Notes: generated from the letters alone by a model not told the origin. A stretch of 64,000 nt of DNA from CADCTP01 sp963849885 (GCA_963849885.1 CAWKIV010000021.1:62001-126000); one strand, 5' to 3'. Positions 23,445 through 35,732 are shown, numbered from the stretch's first letter. Program-made: numbers and translations.

Positions 23445-25772
23445 TCAGCGGTCGAGCCGGCGCAGCACGACGTCGAGAAGCCGGACCGCTCCGGCCTTGT
23501 CGAGCGGCTCGTTCCCGTTTCCGCACTTGGGCGACTGGACGCACGACGGGCACCCGGCCTCGCACTCGCAGGCGGCGACCGCCTCGCGGGTGGACCGCAG
23601 CCACCCCTCGGCGGTGTCGTAGCCGCGGGCGGCGAAGCCGGCGCCGCCGGGCTGGCCGTCGTAGACGAAGACGGTCATCCGCCCGGTGTCGGGGTGCAGC
23701 GCGGTCGAGACGCCGCCGATGTCCCACCGGTCGCAGGTGGCGAAGAGCGGCAGCAGGCCGATTGCGGCGTGCTCGGCGGCGTGCGCCGCCCCCGGCACGT
23801 CGGCCGGTTCGAGACCGGCCCGGGCCAAGGCGGCGTCCGACAGCGTGTACCAGACCGCCCTGGTCCGGAGCTCTCGTGCCGGCAGGTCCAGCGGCGTCTC
23901 GTCGAGCACCTCTCCGGTGAGGTGGCGGCGTCGCAGGTAGGCGACGACCTGGTTGGTGACGTCCACGGTGCCGTGGTGCAGGGTCAGCTCACCGAGATCC
24001 CGCTCCCGCAGCGTGGAGACGATGCGGATGTCGGTGGTGTCCCGGGCGGAGGTGGACCAGTCGGGCGTGTCCTCGTGCACGAGCGCGACGCCGTCCGTCA
24101 GGTCAAGCTCATCCACCAGGTAGGACACCCCCTGGTGCAGGTAGACGGCGCCCTGGTGCACGGTCGAGTGGGACGCCCAGGCGTCGACGGTGCCGAGCAC
24201 CCGGCCCGTCGCGCCCTCCACCACCCGGACCGGCTCGCCGCCGGTTCCCCGGATGTCCAGGTCGGGTCGCCGCCGATCGGTCCAGTACCAGCCGGTCGGG
24301 CGGTGTCGCAGCAGGCCGCGGCGTACCAGATCGGGCAGCACGGCCTCGGCGACCGGGCCGCCGAAGAGCGGCAGGTCGGCTTCGGTGAGGGCGAGCTCGG
24401 CGGCCGCGCAGCACAGCTGCGGGCCGAGGACGTACGGGTTCTCCGGGTCCAGCACGGTCGCCTCGACCGGCCGGCCGAAGACCGCCTCCGGGTGGTGCAC
24501 CAGGTAGGTGTCGAGCGGATCGTCCCGGGCGACGAAGACGACCAGGGCCCCGAGGCCCTCGCGACCCGCCCGGCCGGCCTGCTGCCACAGCGAGGCCAGC
24601 GTGCCCGGGAAGCCGGCCAGCACGACGGCGTCCAGCCCGGCGATGTCCACGCCCAGCTCCAGCGCGTTGGTGGCCGCCACCCCGAGCAGCGTGCCGTTCG
24701 CCAGCGCCGCCTCCAGCGCCCGCCTCTCCTCCGGCAGGTAGCCCGCCCGGTACGCGGCGACCCGGTCGACCAGCTCCGGCGCGCTGTCCACCAGATGGCG
24801 GCGCGCCGACAGGGCGACCACCTCGGCGCCGCGCCGGGAGCGGACGAAGGCGAGGGCCCGGGCGTCCTCCACCACCAGGTCGGCGAGCAGCCGGGCGGCC
24901 TCGGCGCCGGCGGACCGGCGTACGGGCGCGCCGTGCTCGCCGAGGGCCCCGGTCAGCGGTGGCTCCCAGAGTGCGAAGGCGGTCGCGCCGCGGGGCGAGG
25001 CGTCCTCGGTGACCTCCTCGACCGGGACGCCGGTGAGCCGGCTGGCCGACTCGGCCGGCTTCGCGACCGTCGCCGAGGCCAGCACGAAGGTCGGCCGGGC
25101 GCCGTACGAGGCGCAGATCCGCCGGAGCCGCCGCAGCACGTGGGCGACGTGGGAGCCGAAGACCCCCCGGTAGGTGTGGCACTCGTCGATCACCACGTAC
25201 CGCAGCCGACGCAGGAATGCGGCCCACCGGCCGTGCGACGGCAGGATGCCGCGGTGCAGCATGTCCGGGTTGGTCAGGACGAGCCGGGAGTGCGCCCGGA
25301 CCCAGTCCCGCTCGAGCGGCTCCGTGTCGCCGTCGAAGGACGCTGCCCGCACGCTCGACAGGACCAGCGAGCGGAGCGAACGCAGCTGGTCGCCGGCCAG
25401 CGCCTTGGTCGGCGCGAGGTAGAGCGCGGTCGCCTTCTCGTCGGTGAGCAGGGTGGAGAGCACCGGCAGTTGGTAGGCCAGCGACTTGCCCGACGCCGTG
25501 CCGGTGGCGACGACCACCGATCGGCCGGACCAGGCGAGCGACGCCGCGGCCGCCTGGTGCTGCCACGGTCGCGCGATCCCCCGCGCCACCAGCCGGTCGA
25601 CCAGCAGGTCCGGGGCCCAGTCGGGCCACTCGGCGGTCCGGCCGGGTCGGGCCGGCACGTCCTCGACATGGGTGACCGGGCTGGACCGGGTGCCGGCCAG
25701 GATGCGGTCGAGGAGGTCGTGCCCCCGCCGGGCGGCGACCTCCGGCGAGCTGGTGCGGACCACGCCACTCAC
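23445..25772 (-). CDS. DEAH-box helicase of the MrfA/Rv3649 type
   Basis: A 775-residue superfamily 2 helicase. Motif I is VVATGTASGKSLAYQLPVL, motif II is VVIDECHTYRG (DExH), motif III is VLASATVAKP, and motif VI is WQQAGRAGREGLGALVVFVA. The C-terminal DUF1998 domain ends with four cysteines in the pattern CEAGCPSCVQSPKCGNGNEP, which binds zinc in Bacillus MrfA. There the protein takes part in excision repair of mitomycin C lesions, and a repair role is likely here. The GTG at 25772 gives almost the length of M. tuberculosis Rv3649; its ribosome site is weak. It is divergent from bldG, an arrangement also found in Streptomyces. Confidence 0.9.
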   Translation of the reverse strand: MSGVVRTSSPEVAARRGHDLLDRILAGTRSSPVTHVEDVPARPGRTAEWPDWAPDLLVDRLVARGIARPWQHQAAAASLAWSGRSVVVATGTASGKSLAYQLPVLSTLLTDEKATALYLAPTKALAGDQLRSLRSLVLSSVRAASFDGDTEPLERDWVRAHSRLVLTNPDMLHRGILPSHGRWAAFLRRLRYVVIDECHTYRGVFGSHVAHVLRRLRRICASYGARPTFVLASATVAKPAESASRLTGVPVEEVTEDASPRGATAFALWEPPLTGALGEHGAPVRRSAGAEAARLLADLVVEDARALAFVRSRRGAEVVALSARRHLVDSAPELVDRVAAYRAGYLPEERRALEAALANGTLLGVAATNALELGVDIAGLDAVVLAGFPGTLASLWQQAGRAGREGLGALVVFVARDDPLDTYLVHHPEAVFGRPVEATVLDPENPYVLGPQLCCAAAELALTEADLPLFGGPVAEAVLPDLVRRGLLRHRPTGWYWTDRRRPDLDIRGTGGEPVRVVEGATGRVLGTVDAWASHSTVHQGAVYLHQGVSYLVDELDLTDGVALVHEDTPDWSTSARDTTDIRIVSTLRERDLGELTLHHGTVDVTNQVVAYLRRRHLTGEVLDETPLDLPARELRTRAVWYTLSDAALARAGLEPADVPGAAHAAEHAAIGLLPLFATCDRWDIGGVSTALHPDTGRMTVFVYDGQPGGAGFAARGYDTAEGWLRSTREAVAACECEAGCPSCVQSPKCGNGNEPLDKAGAVRLLDVVLRRLDR

Positions 25773-25872
25773 TCTTGCACGAGCGTCTTTGGTTAGATCG
25801 GGGGCAAGCAACAGATCCCGGCGAGCGTGCCGGTCATGACCATCCCACTCGCCACCTACGCGGAGGTGCACC

Positions 25873-26220
25873 GTGGACCTCACGTTGAACACCCGAACCG
25901 AGGGTGAGCACACCGTGCTCGCCGTGTCCGGGGAGGTCGACGTGTACACCGCCCCCGCCTTGCGGGACCGGATCGCCGACCTGCTCGACTCGGGTCAGCA
26001 CCAGCTCGTGATCGACCTCGGCGGGGTCGAGTTCCTCGACTCGACCGGGCTCGGCGTGCTGGTGGCCGGCCTCAACCGGGCCCGCGACGTCGGCGGCAGC
26101 CTCTCCCTGGTGTGTCCCCAGGAGCGGGTGCTCAAGCTGTTCCGGATCACCGGGCTGGATGAGGTCTTCACCGTGCACTCCACGGTCGACGAGGCGCTCG
26201 CCAGCAGCTCGGCGGGCTGA
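25873..26220 (+). CDS. bldG: anti-sigma factor antagonist BldG-like (STAS domain)
   Basis: A 115-residue STAS-domain protein. LDSTGLGVLVAGLNRAR carries the phospho-acceptor serine at residue 57, the same number as in Streptomyces BldG. When unphosphorylated such proteins bind anti-sigma kinases and free stress or developmental sigma factors. GGAGG stands just upstream of the GTG start. The next gene encodes a likely cognate kinase/anti-sigma factor, as in the bldG locus of Streptomyces, where the pair is essential for differentiation and antibiotic production. Confidence 0.9.
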   Translation: MDLTLNTRTEGEHTVLAVSGEVDVYTAPALRDRIADLLDSGQHQLVIDLGGVEFLDSTGLGVLVAGLNRARDVGGSLSLVCPQERVLKLFRITGLDEVFTVHSTVDEALASSSAG

Positions 26221-26224
26221 CGCG

Positions 26225-26674
26225 GTGGTCGGGGTCAGCGCCGATACCGACGCCACCGTCACCCTCCGGCTGCCGCCGAGCGCGGCGCACGTCCGGACCG
26301 CGCGTCTCATCGCCGCGGCGGTGGCCCGGCGCAGCGGGGTGGGCGAGGAGTTGCTGGACGAGGTCCGGCTGGCCGTGGGGGAGGCCTGTGCCCGGGCCGT
26401 CCGCCAGCACGAGCGGCACGGGATGTCGGCGGCCGTCACGGTGGAGTTCGCCGAGGGCGACCGGTTCCGGGTGTCGGTGGTCGACCGGGCGGAGGCGGTG
26501 CCGGATGGCAACGGGCACTCGCCCGGTCTCGTCTCCGGTCGGGCGCCGTGGGCGGACCCGAGCGGGGACGCCCTCGGGCTCGCCCTGCTCGGGGCGGTCG
26601 TGCAGGACCTCGCGGTGGACCCCGACGGCGCCACCGGCGGCACCCGGGTGACCATGTCCTGGCCGCTCGGCTGA
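26225..26674 (+). CDS. RsbW-like anti-sigma factor, atypical ATP site
   Basis: A 149-residue GHKL ATPase-like protein four bases after bldG. The N-box region reads VRLAVGEACARAVRQHERHG: the Asn normally found in GEAxxNA is replaced by Arg. The G-box-like region is GDALGLALLGAVVQDL near the C-terminus, followed by TRVTMSWPL. Without the N-box Asn (a magnesium ligand) nucleotide binding or kinase activity may be lost, leaving a pure binding protein. The GTG at 26225 starts the conserved part. The partner is almost certainly the adjacent BldG-like protein. Confidence 0.78.
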   Translation: MVGVSADTDATVTLRLPPSAAHVRTARLIAAAVARRSGVGEELLDEVRLAVGEACARAVRQHERHGMSAAVTVEFAEGDRFRVSVVDRAEAVPDGNGHSPGLVSGRAPWADPSGDALGLALLGAVVQDLAVDPDGATGGTRVTMSWPLG

Positions 26675-26745
26675 GCCGGCGCGACGACGACGCCCGAGCC
26701 GCGCCGGTCGCCATGTGATTCGGCTCGCAGCCGGCGCACCCAGTG

Positions 26746-26774
26746 TTGGGGTGCCGGCCGCGCTCCCGTAAACT
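26746..26774 (+). promoter_or_regulatory. candidate promoter for hppA
   Basis: TTGGGG at 26746-26751 and TAAACT at 26769-26774 are separated by 17 bases. A start near 26781 would give a leader of about 110 bases before the hppA ribosome site. The region from 26675 to 26890 contains no gene. Confidence 0.45.
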
Positions 26775-26890
26775 CCGCGCGACCTGCGCGGGACCGCGTG
26801 TATCCCGGTCTGCGCACGCAGTAACGACCAGCTCCACCCGCCGTCCGGCGTCCTGTGGCTGTTCGCCAACGTCGTCTAACAGGAGGACGC

Positions 26891-29224
26891 ATGCTCCCCC
26901 TTTCCGTGGCGGAGGCCCCGGAGATTGCTGGTGCCGACTACTTCGTCGTCGTCGTGATCGCCGCGATCGCCCTCGGCGCCCTGGTCTTCGCGTACTTCCT
27001 GTGGATGCAGGTCATGCGCGCCGACTCCGGCACCCCGCGGATGCAGGAGATCGCCCGGGCGGTGCAGGAAGGCGCCAGCGCGTACCTCAACCGGCAGTTC
27101 AAGACGCTCGGCGCGTTCGTGCTGATCGTCTTCGTGCTCCTGCTGCTGCTCCCGGTCAACGAGGGCGGCGCCGGGGTCCGCATCGGCCGGTCGATCTTCT
27201 TCGTGCTCGGCGCCTCGTTCTCGGCGCTGGTCGGCTACTTCGGCATGACGCTCGCAACCCGCGGCAACGTCCGGGTGGCGAGCGCCGCTCGGACGTCAGG
27301 CGCGCAGGCGATGCGGATCGCGTTCCGCACCGGCGGCTTCTGCGGGATGCTGACCGTCGGCCTGGGCCTGTTCGGTGCGTCCGTCGTGCTGCTGGCCTAC
27401 AACGAAAACGCGCCGACCGTGCTCGAGGGCTTCGGGTTCGGCGCGGCGCTGCTGGCGATGTTCATGCGGGTCGGCGGTGGCATCTTCACCAAGGCCGCCG
27501 ACGTCGGCGCCGACCTGGTCGGCAAGGTGGAGGCCGGGATCCCCGAGGACGACGCGCGCAACGCAGCCACCATCGCGGACAACGTCGGCGACAACGTGGG
27601 CGACTGCGCCGGCATGGCGGCCGACCTCTTCGAGTCGTACGCGGTGACGCTGGTCGCGGCGCTGATCCTGGGCAAGGCCGCCTTCGGTTCGGAGGGCCTG
27701 GTCTTCCCGCTGGTGGTTCCCGCCATCGGCGTGCTCACCGCGGTGATCGGGATCTTCCTCACCGATCCGCGGCCCGGTGACCGCAACGCGCTGGCCACCA
27801 TCAACCGCGGCTTCTTCGCGTCCGCGCTGATCTCCGCCGTGCTCGTCGTGCTGGCGGCCTTCATCTTCCTGCCCGCCCGGATCTCCGAGCTGGAGGGCGT
27901 GAGCCAGCCGGTCATCGACGAGGTCGGCGACCGCGACCCGCGGCTGATCGCGATCGTCGCGGTGCTCATCGGACTCGTGCTGGCCGCCGCGATCCAGCTG
28001 CTGACGGGCTACTTCACCGAGACGAGCCGGCGCCCGGTGCGCGACATCGGCCGCACCTCGCTCACCGGCCCGGCGACGGTCATCCTGGCCGGCTTCTCCG
28101 TCGGCCTCGAGTCGGCCGTGTACTCGGCGCTGCTGATCGGCGGAGCGGTGTACGGCGCGGCGCTGCTCGGCGGCGGCTCGGTCGTGGTCTCGCTCTTCGC
28201 GGTCGCCCTCGCCGGCACCGGCCTGCTGACGACGGTCGGCGTGATCGTGTCGATGGACACCTTCGGGCCGGTCACCGACAACGCCCAGGGCATCGCCGAG
28301 ATGTCCGGCGACATCGACGAGGAGGGCGCCCGCGTCCTGACCGACCTGGACGCGGTGGGCAACTCGACGAAGGCGATCACCAAGGGCATCGCTATCGCGA
28401 CCGCCGTGCTGGCCGCGACCGCGCTGTTCGGCTCGTTCACCGATGCGGTCATCGGCGCCGTGGCCAAGTCCGGCGCCGGTCCCAGCGAGGGGCTCACCGA
28501 CTACGAGGCCCTGCAGTATCTCGGCATCCTCAACATCGCCGACCCGACCAACCTGGTCGGCCTGATCATCGGCGCGTCGGTGGTCTTCCTCTTCTCCGGT
28601 CTGGCGATCAGCGCCGTCTCCCGGGCCGCCGGTCGGGTGGTCTTCGAGGTGCGGGAGCAGTTCCGGACCAAGCCCGGGATCATGGACTACACGGAGCGGC
28701 CCGACTACAGCCGGGTCGTGGACATCTGCACCCGCGACTCGCTGCGGGAGCTGGCGACGCCGGGCCTGCTCGCGGTGCTCGCACCGATCGCGGTCGGCTT
28801 CGGCCTCGGGGCCGGCGCGCTCGGCAGCTACCTCGCCGGCGCGATCGCCGCGGGTGTCCTCATGGCCGTGCTGCTGTCGAACTCCGGCGGCGCCTGGGAC
28901 AACGCCAAGAAGATGGTCGAGGACGGCGCGTACGGCGGGAAGGGCAGCGACGCCCACGCGGCGACGGTCATCGGCGACACCGTCGGTGACCCGTTCAAGG
29001 ACACCGCCGGCCCCGCGCTCAACCCGCTGATCAAGGTGATGAACCTGGTGTCGCTGCTGGTGGCGCCGGCCGTGGTGCAGCTCAGCGTCGGCTCGGACCA
29101 GAACGACGGGCTCCGGATCGGCCTGAGCCTCCTCGCGGCGGCGATCATCGTCGCGGCGATCGTGATCTCCAAGCGGCGCTCGGTCGCGGTGGGCGCCGAG
29201 CCGGCGACGACCAGCGGCGTCTGA
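26891..29224 (+). CDS. hppA: proton-pumping membrane pyrophosphatase
   Basis: A 777-residue integral membrane protein with about sixteen helices. It couples hydrolysis of pyrophosphate to ion pumping across the cytoplasmic membrane. The substrate site is DVGADLVGKVEAGIPEDD with ADNVGDNVGDCAGMAADLFE, and later DTVGDPFKDTAGPALNPLIK. The segment AVGNSTKAITKG has Lys at the position that is Ala in potassium-dependent enzymes, so this is predicted to be a potassium-independent H+ pump. AGGAGG at 26881-26886 precedes the ATG. A perfect hairpin follows the gene. Confidence 0.96.
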   Translation: MLPLSVAEAPEIAGADYFVVVVIAAIALGALVFAYFLWMQVMRADSGTPRMQEIARAVQEGASAYLNRQFKTLGAFVLIVFVLLLLLPVNEGGAGVRIGRSIFFVLGASFSALVGYFGMTLATRGNVRVASAARTSGAQAMRIAFRTGGFCGMLTVGLGLFGASVVLLAYNENAPTVLEGFGFGAALLAMFMRVGGGIFTKAADVGADLVGKVEAGIPEDDARNAATIADNVGDNVGDCAGMAADLFESYAVTLVAALILGKAAFGSEGLVFPLVVPAIGVLTAVIGIFLTDPRPGDRNALATINRGFFASALISAVLVVLAAFIFLPARISELEGVSQPVIDEVGDRDPRLIAIVAVLIGLVLAAAIQLLTGYFTETSRRPVRDIGRTSLTGPATVILAGFSVGLESAVYSALLIGGAVYGAALLGGGSVVVSLFAVALAGTGLLTTVGVIVSMDTFGPVTDNAQGIAEMSGDIDEEGARVLTDLDAVGNSTKAITKGIAIATAVLAATALFGSFTDAVIGAVAKSGAGPSEGLTDYEALQYLGILNIADPTNLVGLIIGASVVFLFSGLAISAVSRAAGRVVFEVREQFRTKPGIMDYTERPDYSRVVDICTRDSLRELATPGLLAVLAPIAVGFGLGAGALGSYLAGAIAAGVLMAVLLSNSGGAWDNAKKMVEDGAYGGKGSDAHAATVIGDTVGDPFKDTAGPALNPLIKVMNLVSLLVAPAVVQLSVGSDQNDGLRIGLSLLAAAIIVAAIVISKRRSVAVGAEPATTSGV

Positions 29225-29235
29225 CCCGTACCGAC

Positions 29236-29271
29236 CCGGAGGCCGCCGATCCGACGATCGGCGGCCTCCGG
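29236..29271 (+). terminator. hppA terminator
   Basis: A perfect 16-bp inverted repeat (arms 29236-29251 and 29256-29271, CCGGAGGCCGCCGATC and its complement) with a 4-base CGAC loop begins 12 bases after the hppA stop codon. No T-tract follows. Confidence 0.85.
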
Positions 29272-29356
29272 GCTGCTCCCGACGGACCGGTCCGACCACC
29301 CGGACCGACCGCCCGGCCTGAGCGTCCGGCCGGCGGGGACGGCCTAGGCTGCCGCT

Positions 29357-29932
29357 GTGCCGGGCCAGCTGTCCTTCCTCACCGCCGGGGTACGGCCGCC
29401 GGCGGTCGACGACCTGGAAGGGCTCCTGCTCGGCGTGGCCCAGGTGGTACGGCTCGGCGGCACGGCCCGGCTGTCCGTCCTCGTGGAGCCGTCCTGGCGG
29501 GTCGCCTGTGTCCTCGGGGCGTTCGCCGAGCGCGAGCTGCGGGGTGAGGCGGTCCCCGGCGAGGAGGGCGCGCTGTCGGTCCGCACGCCGTTCAGCCGGG
29601 TGCTGCTGCCGCTCGCCGAGCGCTGGGTGCGCGGGGCGGTCAAGTCGGTGCCGGCGGGCTTCGTCCTGGACGGGTCGCGATTGCGCCTGTGGGCGATCGG
29701 AGCCGGACGGCGGGACGAGCACGGCTACCTGCTCCGGCTCAGCCCGCACGACCCGACCGTGTGGGAGCCGGCCGGGTCGGCGCTGGCGGGCCTGGGCATC
29801 GCCGGCACGTTCGTGGGGCCGCGGGCGGGCGGACCGGCCTACCGGATCACCGGGCGGCGCCGGTCCGTCCGGCTCCGCGAGTACGTCGGCGAGGCACCGG
29901 CCGGTGCGCCGCCCGCGGACTGGCCGGACTGA
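29357..29932 (+). CDS. conserved protein of unknown function (Rv3647c-like position)
   Basis: A 191-residue soluble protein with no signal or membrane segment. It starts MPGQLSFLTAGVRPPAVDD, contains PFSRVLLPLAERWVRGAVK and LWAIGAGRRDEHGYLLRLSP, and ends basic. I do not recognise a domain. Its length and place between the helicase/hppA region and topA match the conserved hypothetical Rv3647c of M. tuberculosis. The GTG at 29357 lacks a strong ribosome site. Confidence 0.65.
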   Translation: MPGQLSFLTAGVRPPAVDDLEGLLLGVAQVVRLGGTARLSVLVEPSWRVACVLGAFAERELRGEAVPGEEGALSVRTPFSRVLLPLAERWVRGAVKSVPAGFVLDGSRLRLWAIGAGRRDEHGYLLRLSPHDPTVWEPAGSALAGLGIAGTFVGPRAGGPAYRITGRRRSVRLREYVGEAPAGAPPADWPD

Positions 29933-30024
29933 GCCCGCAAGCCCGCCGTGGTCATCTGTGGACAGAACCGTCCGCTGTGGAGAGCCGGTCGCCCCGGACG
30001 GACTTGCCTCCTACCGTCGCCGGC

Positions 30025-30336
30025 ATGTCGCAGTTGCAGGTGATCCCGCAGAGCCTGACCGATGCCGCCGGCACGCTTCGGGTCGAGCAGGACCGGGTCG
30101 GGCGGGCCGCTCCGGCCCTGAGCGCCGCGCTGGACGGCATCGCGACGGCGCTGCCCGGCGCGCTGGCGGCCGCGGTGGCCGAGTCGACGGCGGCGTGGGT
30201 GGCGACGGCGGTCCGGGACGCCGCGGCCGAGCTGGCGACTCTCGCCGCCGCTCTGGGTGCGGCGGCGACCTCCTATCTGGCGGTGGACCAGGACGCCGCG
30301 GCCGGCCTGGAGCGGGCGGGTCGGCGGCCGTCATGA
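30025..30336 (+). CDS. small ESX-associated-type helical protein
   Basis: A 103-residue Ala-rich helical protein (MSQLQVIPQSLTDAAGTLRV) with two long helices and the fold expected of EspC/WXG100-like proteins, although the WXG turn is not clear. Its stop overlaps the start of the DUF1023 gene. Such small proteins are typically encoded before DUF1023 hydrolases in actinobacteria and may be exported by type VII secretion. No ESX ATPase is in the window. The ATG at 30025 is preferred because the open frame upstream overlaps the previous gene. Confidence 0.65.
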   Translation: MSQLQVIPQSLTDAAGTLRVEQDRVGRAAPALSAALDGIATALPGALAAAVAESTAAWVATAVRDAAAELATLAAALGAAATSYLAVDQDAAAGLERAGRRPS

Positions 30337-31796
30337 GCGTCGGTGTGGAGCTGGTCCGGCGGTGGGACGTGCCGGCGTGTGAGGTCGGCGTGCGGCGCCT
30401 GTTCGGGATCGCGGCTGACCTCGACCGGGCGTACGAGCGGCTGCATGGGGTCGAGGCCGGCCTGGGCGGATGGCGCGGTCCGGCCGCCGCGCAGGCGCTG
30501 CCCCGCATCCGCCGGGCGGTGTCGACGGTCAGCGGGCTCGCCGCGGCCGTGCGGCAGGCCGCGGACGCGGTGCGCGGCGGCCTGGCCGGCTTCGCGGAGG
30601 TGGTCCGGCTCGCCGGCGGCAGTCCGCAGTCGCCGGCTGAGCTGGCCGAGGTGGTGGCGGCGGCCACCGCCGTCGACCGGCGGGTCGCCGCGGCGCTCGC
30701 CGCTGTGGCGCCACCATCCCTGGACCGCGGGTTCCCGATGCCGGCATCGACGTGGACTCCGGCGGAGGTGGCGGCGTGGTGGACCGCGCTGGCACCCGAC
30801 CAGCGCCGGCTCGCGATCGCAGACTGGCCGGCGGTCGTCGGCGGGCTCGCCGGCCTCCCGGCCGCGGTGCGCGACGCGGCCAACCGCCTGCAGCTCAGTC
30901 GCCTGCTGCGCTCGCTGCGGGCCGAGCGGGACCGGATGTGGGCGGCCGGGTTCCGGGCCGCCCCGCCGGAGCTCCGGTGGGTCGCCGACCGGGTGCGCAG
31001 CAGGTTGGCCATCGCCGAGGCCGTGGCCCGGGTCCTCAGCCGCAGTGCGCCGCTCGCCCGGCTGCTGACCCTGGATCTGGAGGGAGCCGGCCGGGTGGCG
31101 ATCGGCCTGGGGGACGTCGACCGGGCCCGGCACGTGGCGGTCGTCGTCCCGGGGATGGGCCAGGACGCCCGGCACGGCATTGAGCGCACCGTCGCCAACG
31201 CGGAGCGCCTGCGTCAGCAGGCCGATCGCGACTCGCTGGCGGGCACGGCCGTCGTCGCCTGGGTCGGCTACGCCGCTCCTGGCTGGGCCCAGGTGCCGTT
31301 CCCGACCCGGGCCCTTGCCGGCGGCCGGGGCCTGGCCACCGACCTGCGTGCGCTGGCCGCGGGCCGGACCGCCGACGGCGGCGACCGGCCGCACCTGACC
31401 GTGATCGGGCACAGCTACGGCAGCACGGTCGTCGGCGCGGCCGCGACCACCCAGCGGCTGATCGCCGACGACCTCGTGCTCCTCGGCAGCCCCGGCGCGA
31501 TGGCCGAGCACGTCGACCAGCTGAGCGTCCCGCGGGGCCGGGTCTTCGTCGGCGAGGCGCCGTACGACCTGGTGGCCGACCTGGGCGCCTTCGGGGCCGA
31601 TCCGGGCGACGTGAGCTTCGGGGCGACCCGGATCCGGGCGGTTCCGGGTCCGGAGGTGTCCTGGCGTGATCGGCTGTCCGGCGGCGACCACTCGCACTAC
31701 TTCGACTCGGGGTCCGAGTCGCTGCGCAACATCACCCGCGTCGTGGTCGGTCGCGGCGCCGAAGTCACGCTGGCAGGCACCGAGGGGGAGCGATGA
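30333..31796 (+). CDS. DUF1023 alpha/beta-hydrolase-type protein
   Basis: A 487-residue protein. The N-terminal 220 residues are helical and resemble a WXG100-like module (YERLHGVEAGLGGWRGPAAA). The C-terminal half is a DUF1023 alpha/beta-hydrolase: VAVVVPGMGQDARHGIER, then LTVIGHSYGSTVVGAAA with the GxSxG nucleophile elbow, and DHSHYF near the end for the catalytic His. The ATG overlaps the previous stop (ATGA) and the stop overlaps the GH76 gene, so three genes form a tight operon. These proteins are often linked to type VII secretion; the substrate is unknown. Confidence 0.85.
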   Translation: MSVGVELVRRWDVPACEVGVRRLFGIAADLDRAYERLHGVEAGLGGWRGPAAAQALPRIRRAVSTVSGLAAAVRQAADAVRGGLAGFAEVVRLAGGSPQSPAELAEVVAAATAVDRRVAAALAAVAPPSLDRGFPMPASTWTPAEVAAWWTALAPDQRRLAIADWPAVVGGLAGLPAAVRDAANRLQLSRLLRSLRAERDRMWAAGFRAAPPELRWVADRVRSRLAIAEAVARVLSRSAPLARLLTLDLEGAGRVAIGLGDVDRARHVAVVVPGMGQDARHGIERTVANAERLRQQADRDSLAGTAVVAWVGYAAPGWAQVPFPTRALAGGRGLATDLRALAAGRTADGGDRPHLTVIGHSYGSTVVGAAATTQRLIADDLVLLGSPGAMAEHVDQLSVPRGRVFVGEAPYDLVADLGAFGADPGDVSFGATRIRAVPGPEVSWRDRLSGGDHSHYFDSGSESLRNITRVVVGRGAEVTLAGTEGER

Positions 31797-32824
31797 GCTG
31801 GGCGGAGCGCGCCGACGCGGCGCAGCGGGCGCTGGTGGGCCACTTCTGGGACGGTCGTCGCGGGCTCTACCGGGCGGCACCCGGGCGGCGGCTCATCCCG
31901 ACGCCGCAGTGGCACTACTGGTGGCAGGCGCACGCCCTCGACGCCGCGGTGGACGCGGTCGGCCGGACGGGCGATCCCGCCGGCCGGGAGCGGGTCCGGG
32001 CGCACGTCGCCGGGGTGGTCCGGCGCAACGGCGGACACATCCCCAACGACTACTACGACGACATGGCGTGGATGGCCCTCGCGCTGCTGCGCGCCGACGA
32101 GGTCGCCGGGGTGGACACGGCCGCGCTGGTGGCCGAGCTCTGGGCCGACATCCAGCAGGGCTGGGACGAGCGGCACGGCGGTGTGGTGTGGCGGCGCCGG
32201 GACACCTATACCAACACCCCGGCCAACGCACCGTCCGCGATCCTGGCCGCGCGGCTGCACCGCCGCCATGGCGGCCCGGCCGACCTCGACTGGGCGCGGC
32301 GCATCGCCGACTGGCAGCAGGCGACCCTGGTGGACCCGGAGAGCGGGGTGGTCTGGGACGGGATCCACCCGGAGACCGACCCGGCCCCGAGCCGCGAGCT
32401 GTACACGTACAACCAGGGCACGGTCGTCGGTGCGGAGGTGGAGCTCTGGCGTGTCACCGGTGACGCTGGTCACCTCGAGCGGGCCGGGCGGACCGCCGCC
32501 GCCGCGCTCAACAGGTTCGCCGATCCGGTCAGCCGGCTGCTGCCGGTCGAGGGTGCCGGCGACGGTGGCTTGTTCAAGGGCATCCTGGCGCGCTACCTGG
32601 GCGAGCTGGTGCGTGCGGTAGGAGAGAAGGACGAGGTCGGCGGGCGTGTCCTGGCCGTCCTGCGGCGCAACGGTGAGGCCGTCGCGGCGGCCGGGGACCG
32701 GCCGGTCGGGGCGGACTGGAGCCGCCCGGCGGAGGGTGACCGGAGCCTGTCCACCCACCTGTCGGCGGTCCTGCTGCTGGAGGCTCTGGCGGTAGCCGAT
32801 CCCTCGGATTCGGCGCGCAGGTGA
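31793..32824 (+). CDS. GH76-type glycoside hydrolase
   Basis: A 343-residue protein with an alpha/alpha-barrel layout. The Asp-Asp pair in NDYYDDMAWMALALLRA is the catalytic motif of family GH76 (endo-alpha-1,6-mannanase-type). Supporting segments are QWHYWWQAHALDAAVDA, TYTNTPANAPSAILAARL and LYTYNQGTVVGAEVELWR. No signal peptide is visible, so the enzyme looks cytoplasmic, or exported by a route that does not use a standard signal. In actinobacteria alpha-1,6-mannose backbones occur in lipoglycans, a plausible substrate. The start ATG overlaps the DUF1023 stop codon. Confidence 0.87.
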   Translation: MSWAERADAAQRALVGHFWDGRRGLYRAAPGRRLIPTPQWHYWWQAHALDAAVDAVGRTGDPAGRERVRAHVAGVVRRNGGHIPNDYYDDMAWMALALLRADEVAGVDTAALVAELWADIQQGWDERHGGVVWRRRDTYTNTPANAPSAILAARLHRRHGGPADLDWARRIADWQQATLVDPESGVVWDGIHPETDPAPSRELYTYNQGTVVGAEVELWRVTGDAGHLERAGRTAAAALNRFADPVSRLLPVEGAGDGGLFKGILARYLGELVRAVGEKDEVGGRVLAVLRRNGEAVAAAGDRPVGADWSRPAEGDRSLSTHLSAVLLLEALAVADPSDSARR

Positions 32825-32881
32825 TAGGGATGGGAAGTAGGGAGCCGGGAACGGCGGGACGAGATGGACCGTTCCGTCGGT

Positions 32882-32912
32882 TTGACAGGGTGCACCGGGG
32901 ACCCCGCACACT
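32882..32912 (+). promoter_or_regulatory. candidate topA promoter
   Basis: A perfect TTGACA at 32882-32887 is followed after 19 bases by CACACT (32907-32912). The spacing is long, so the call is tentative. The topA start lies 58 bases downstream. The stretch 32825-32970 holds no other feature. Confidence 0.35.
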
Positions 32913-32970
32913 GCGCGCGGGGGGTCCCGGCGGCCCTCACCACTCGAGCACGACGCAGACCTGGAGCACC

Positions 32971-35732
<2,762 letters not shown>

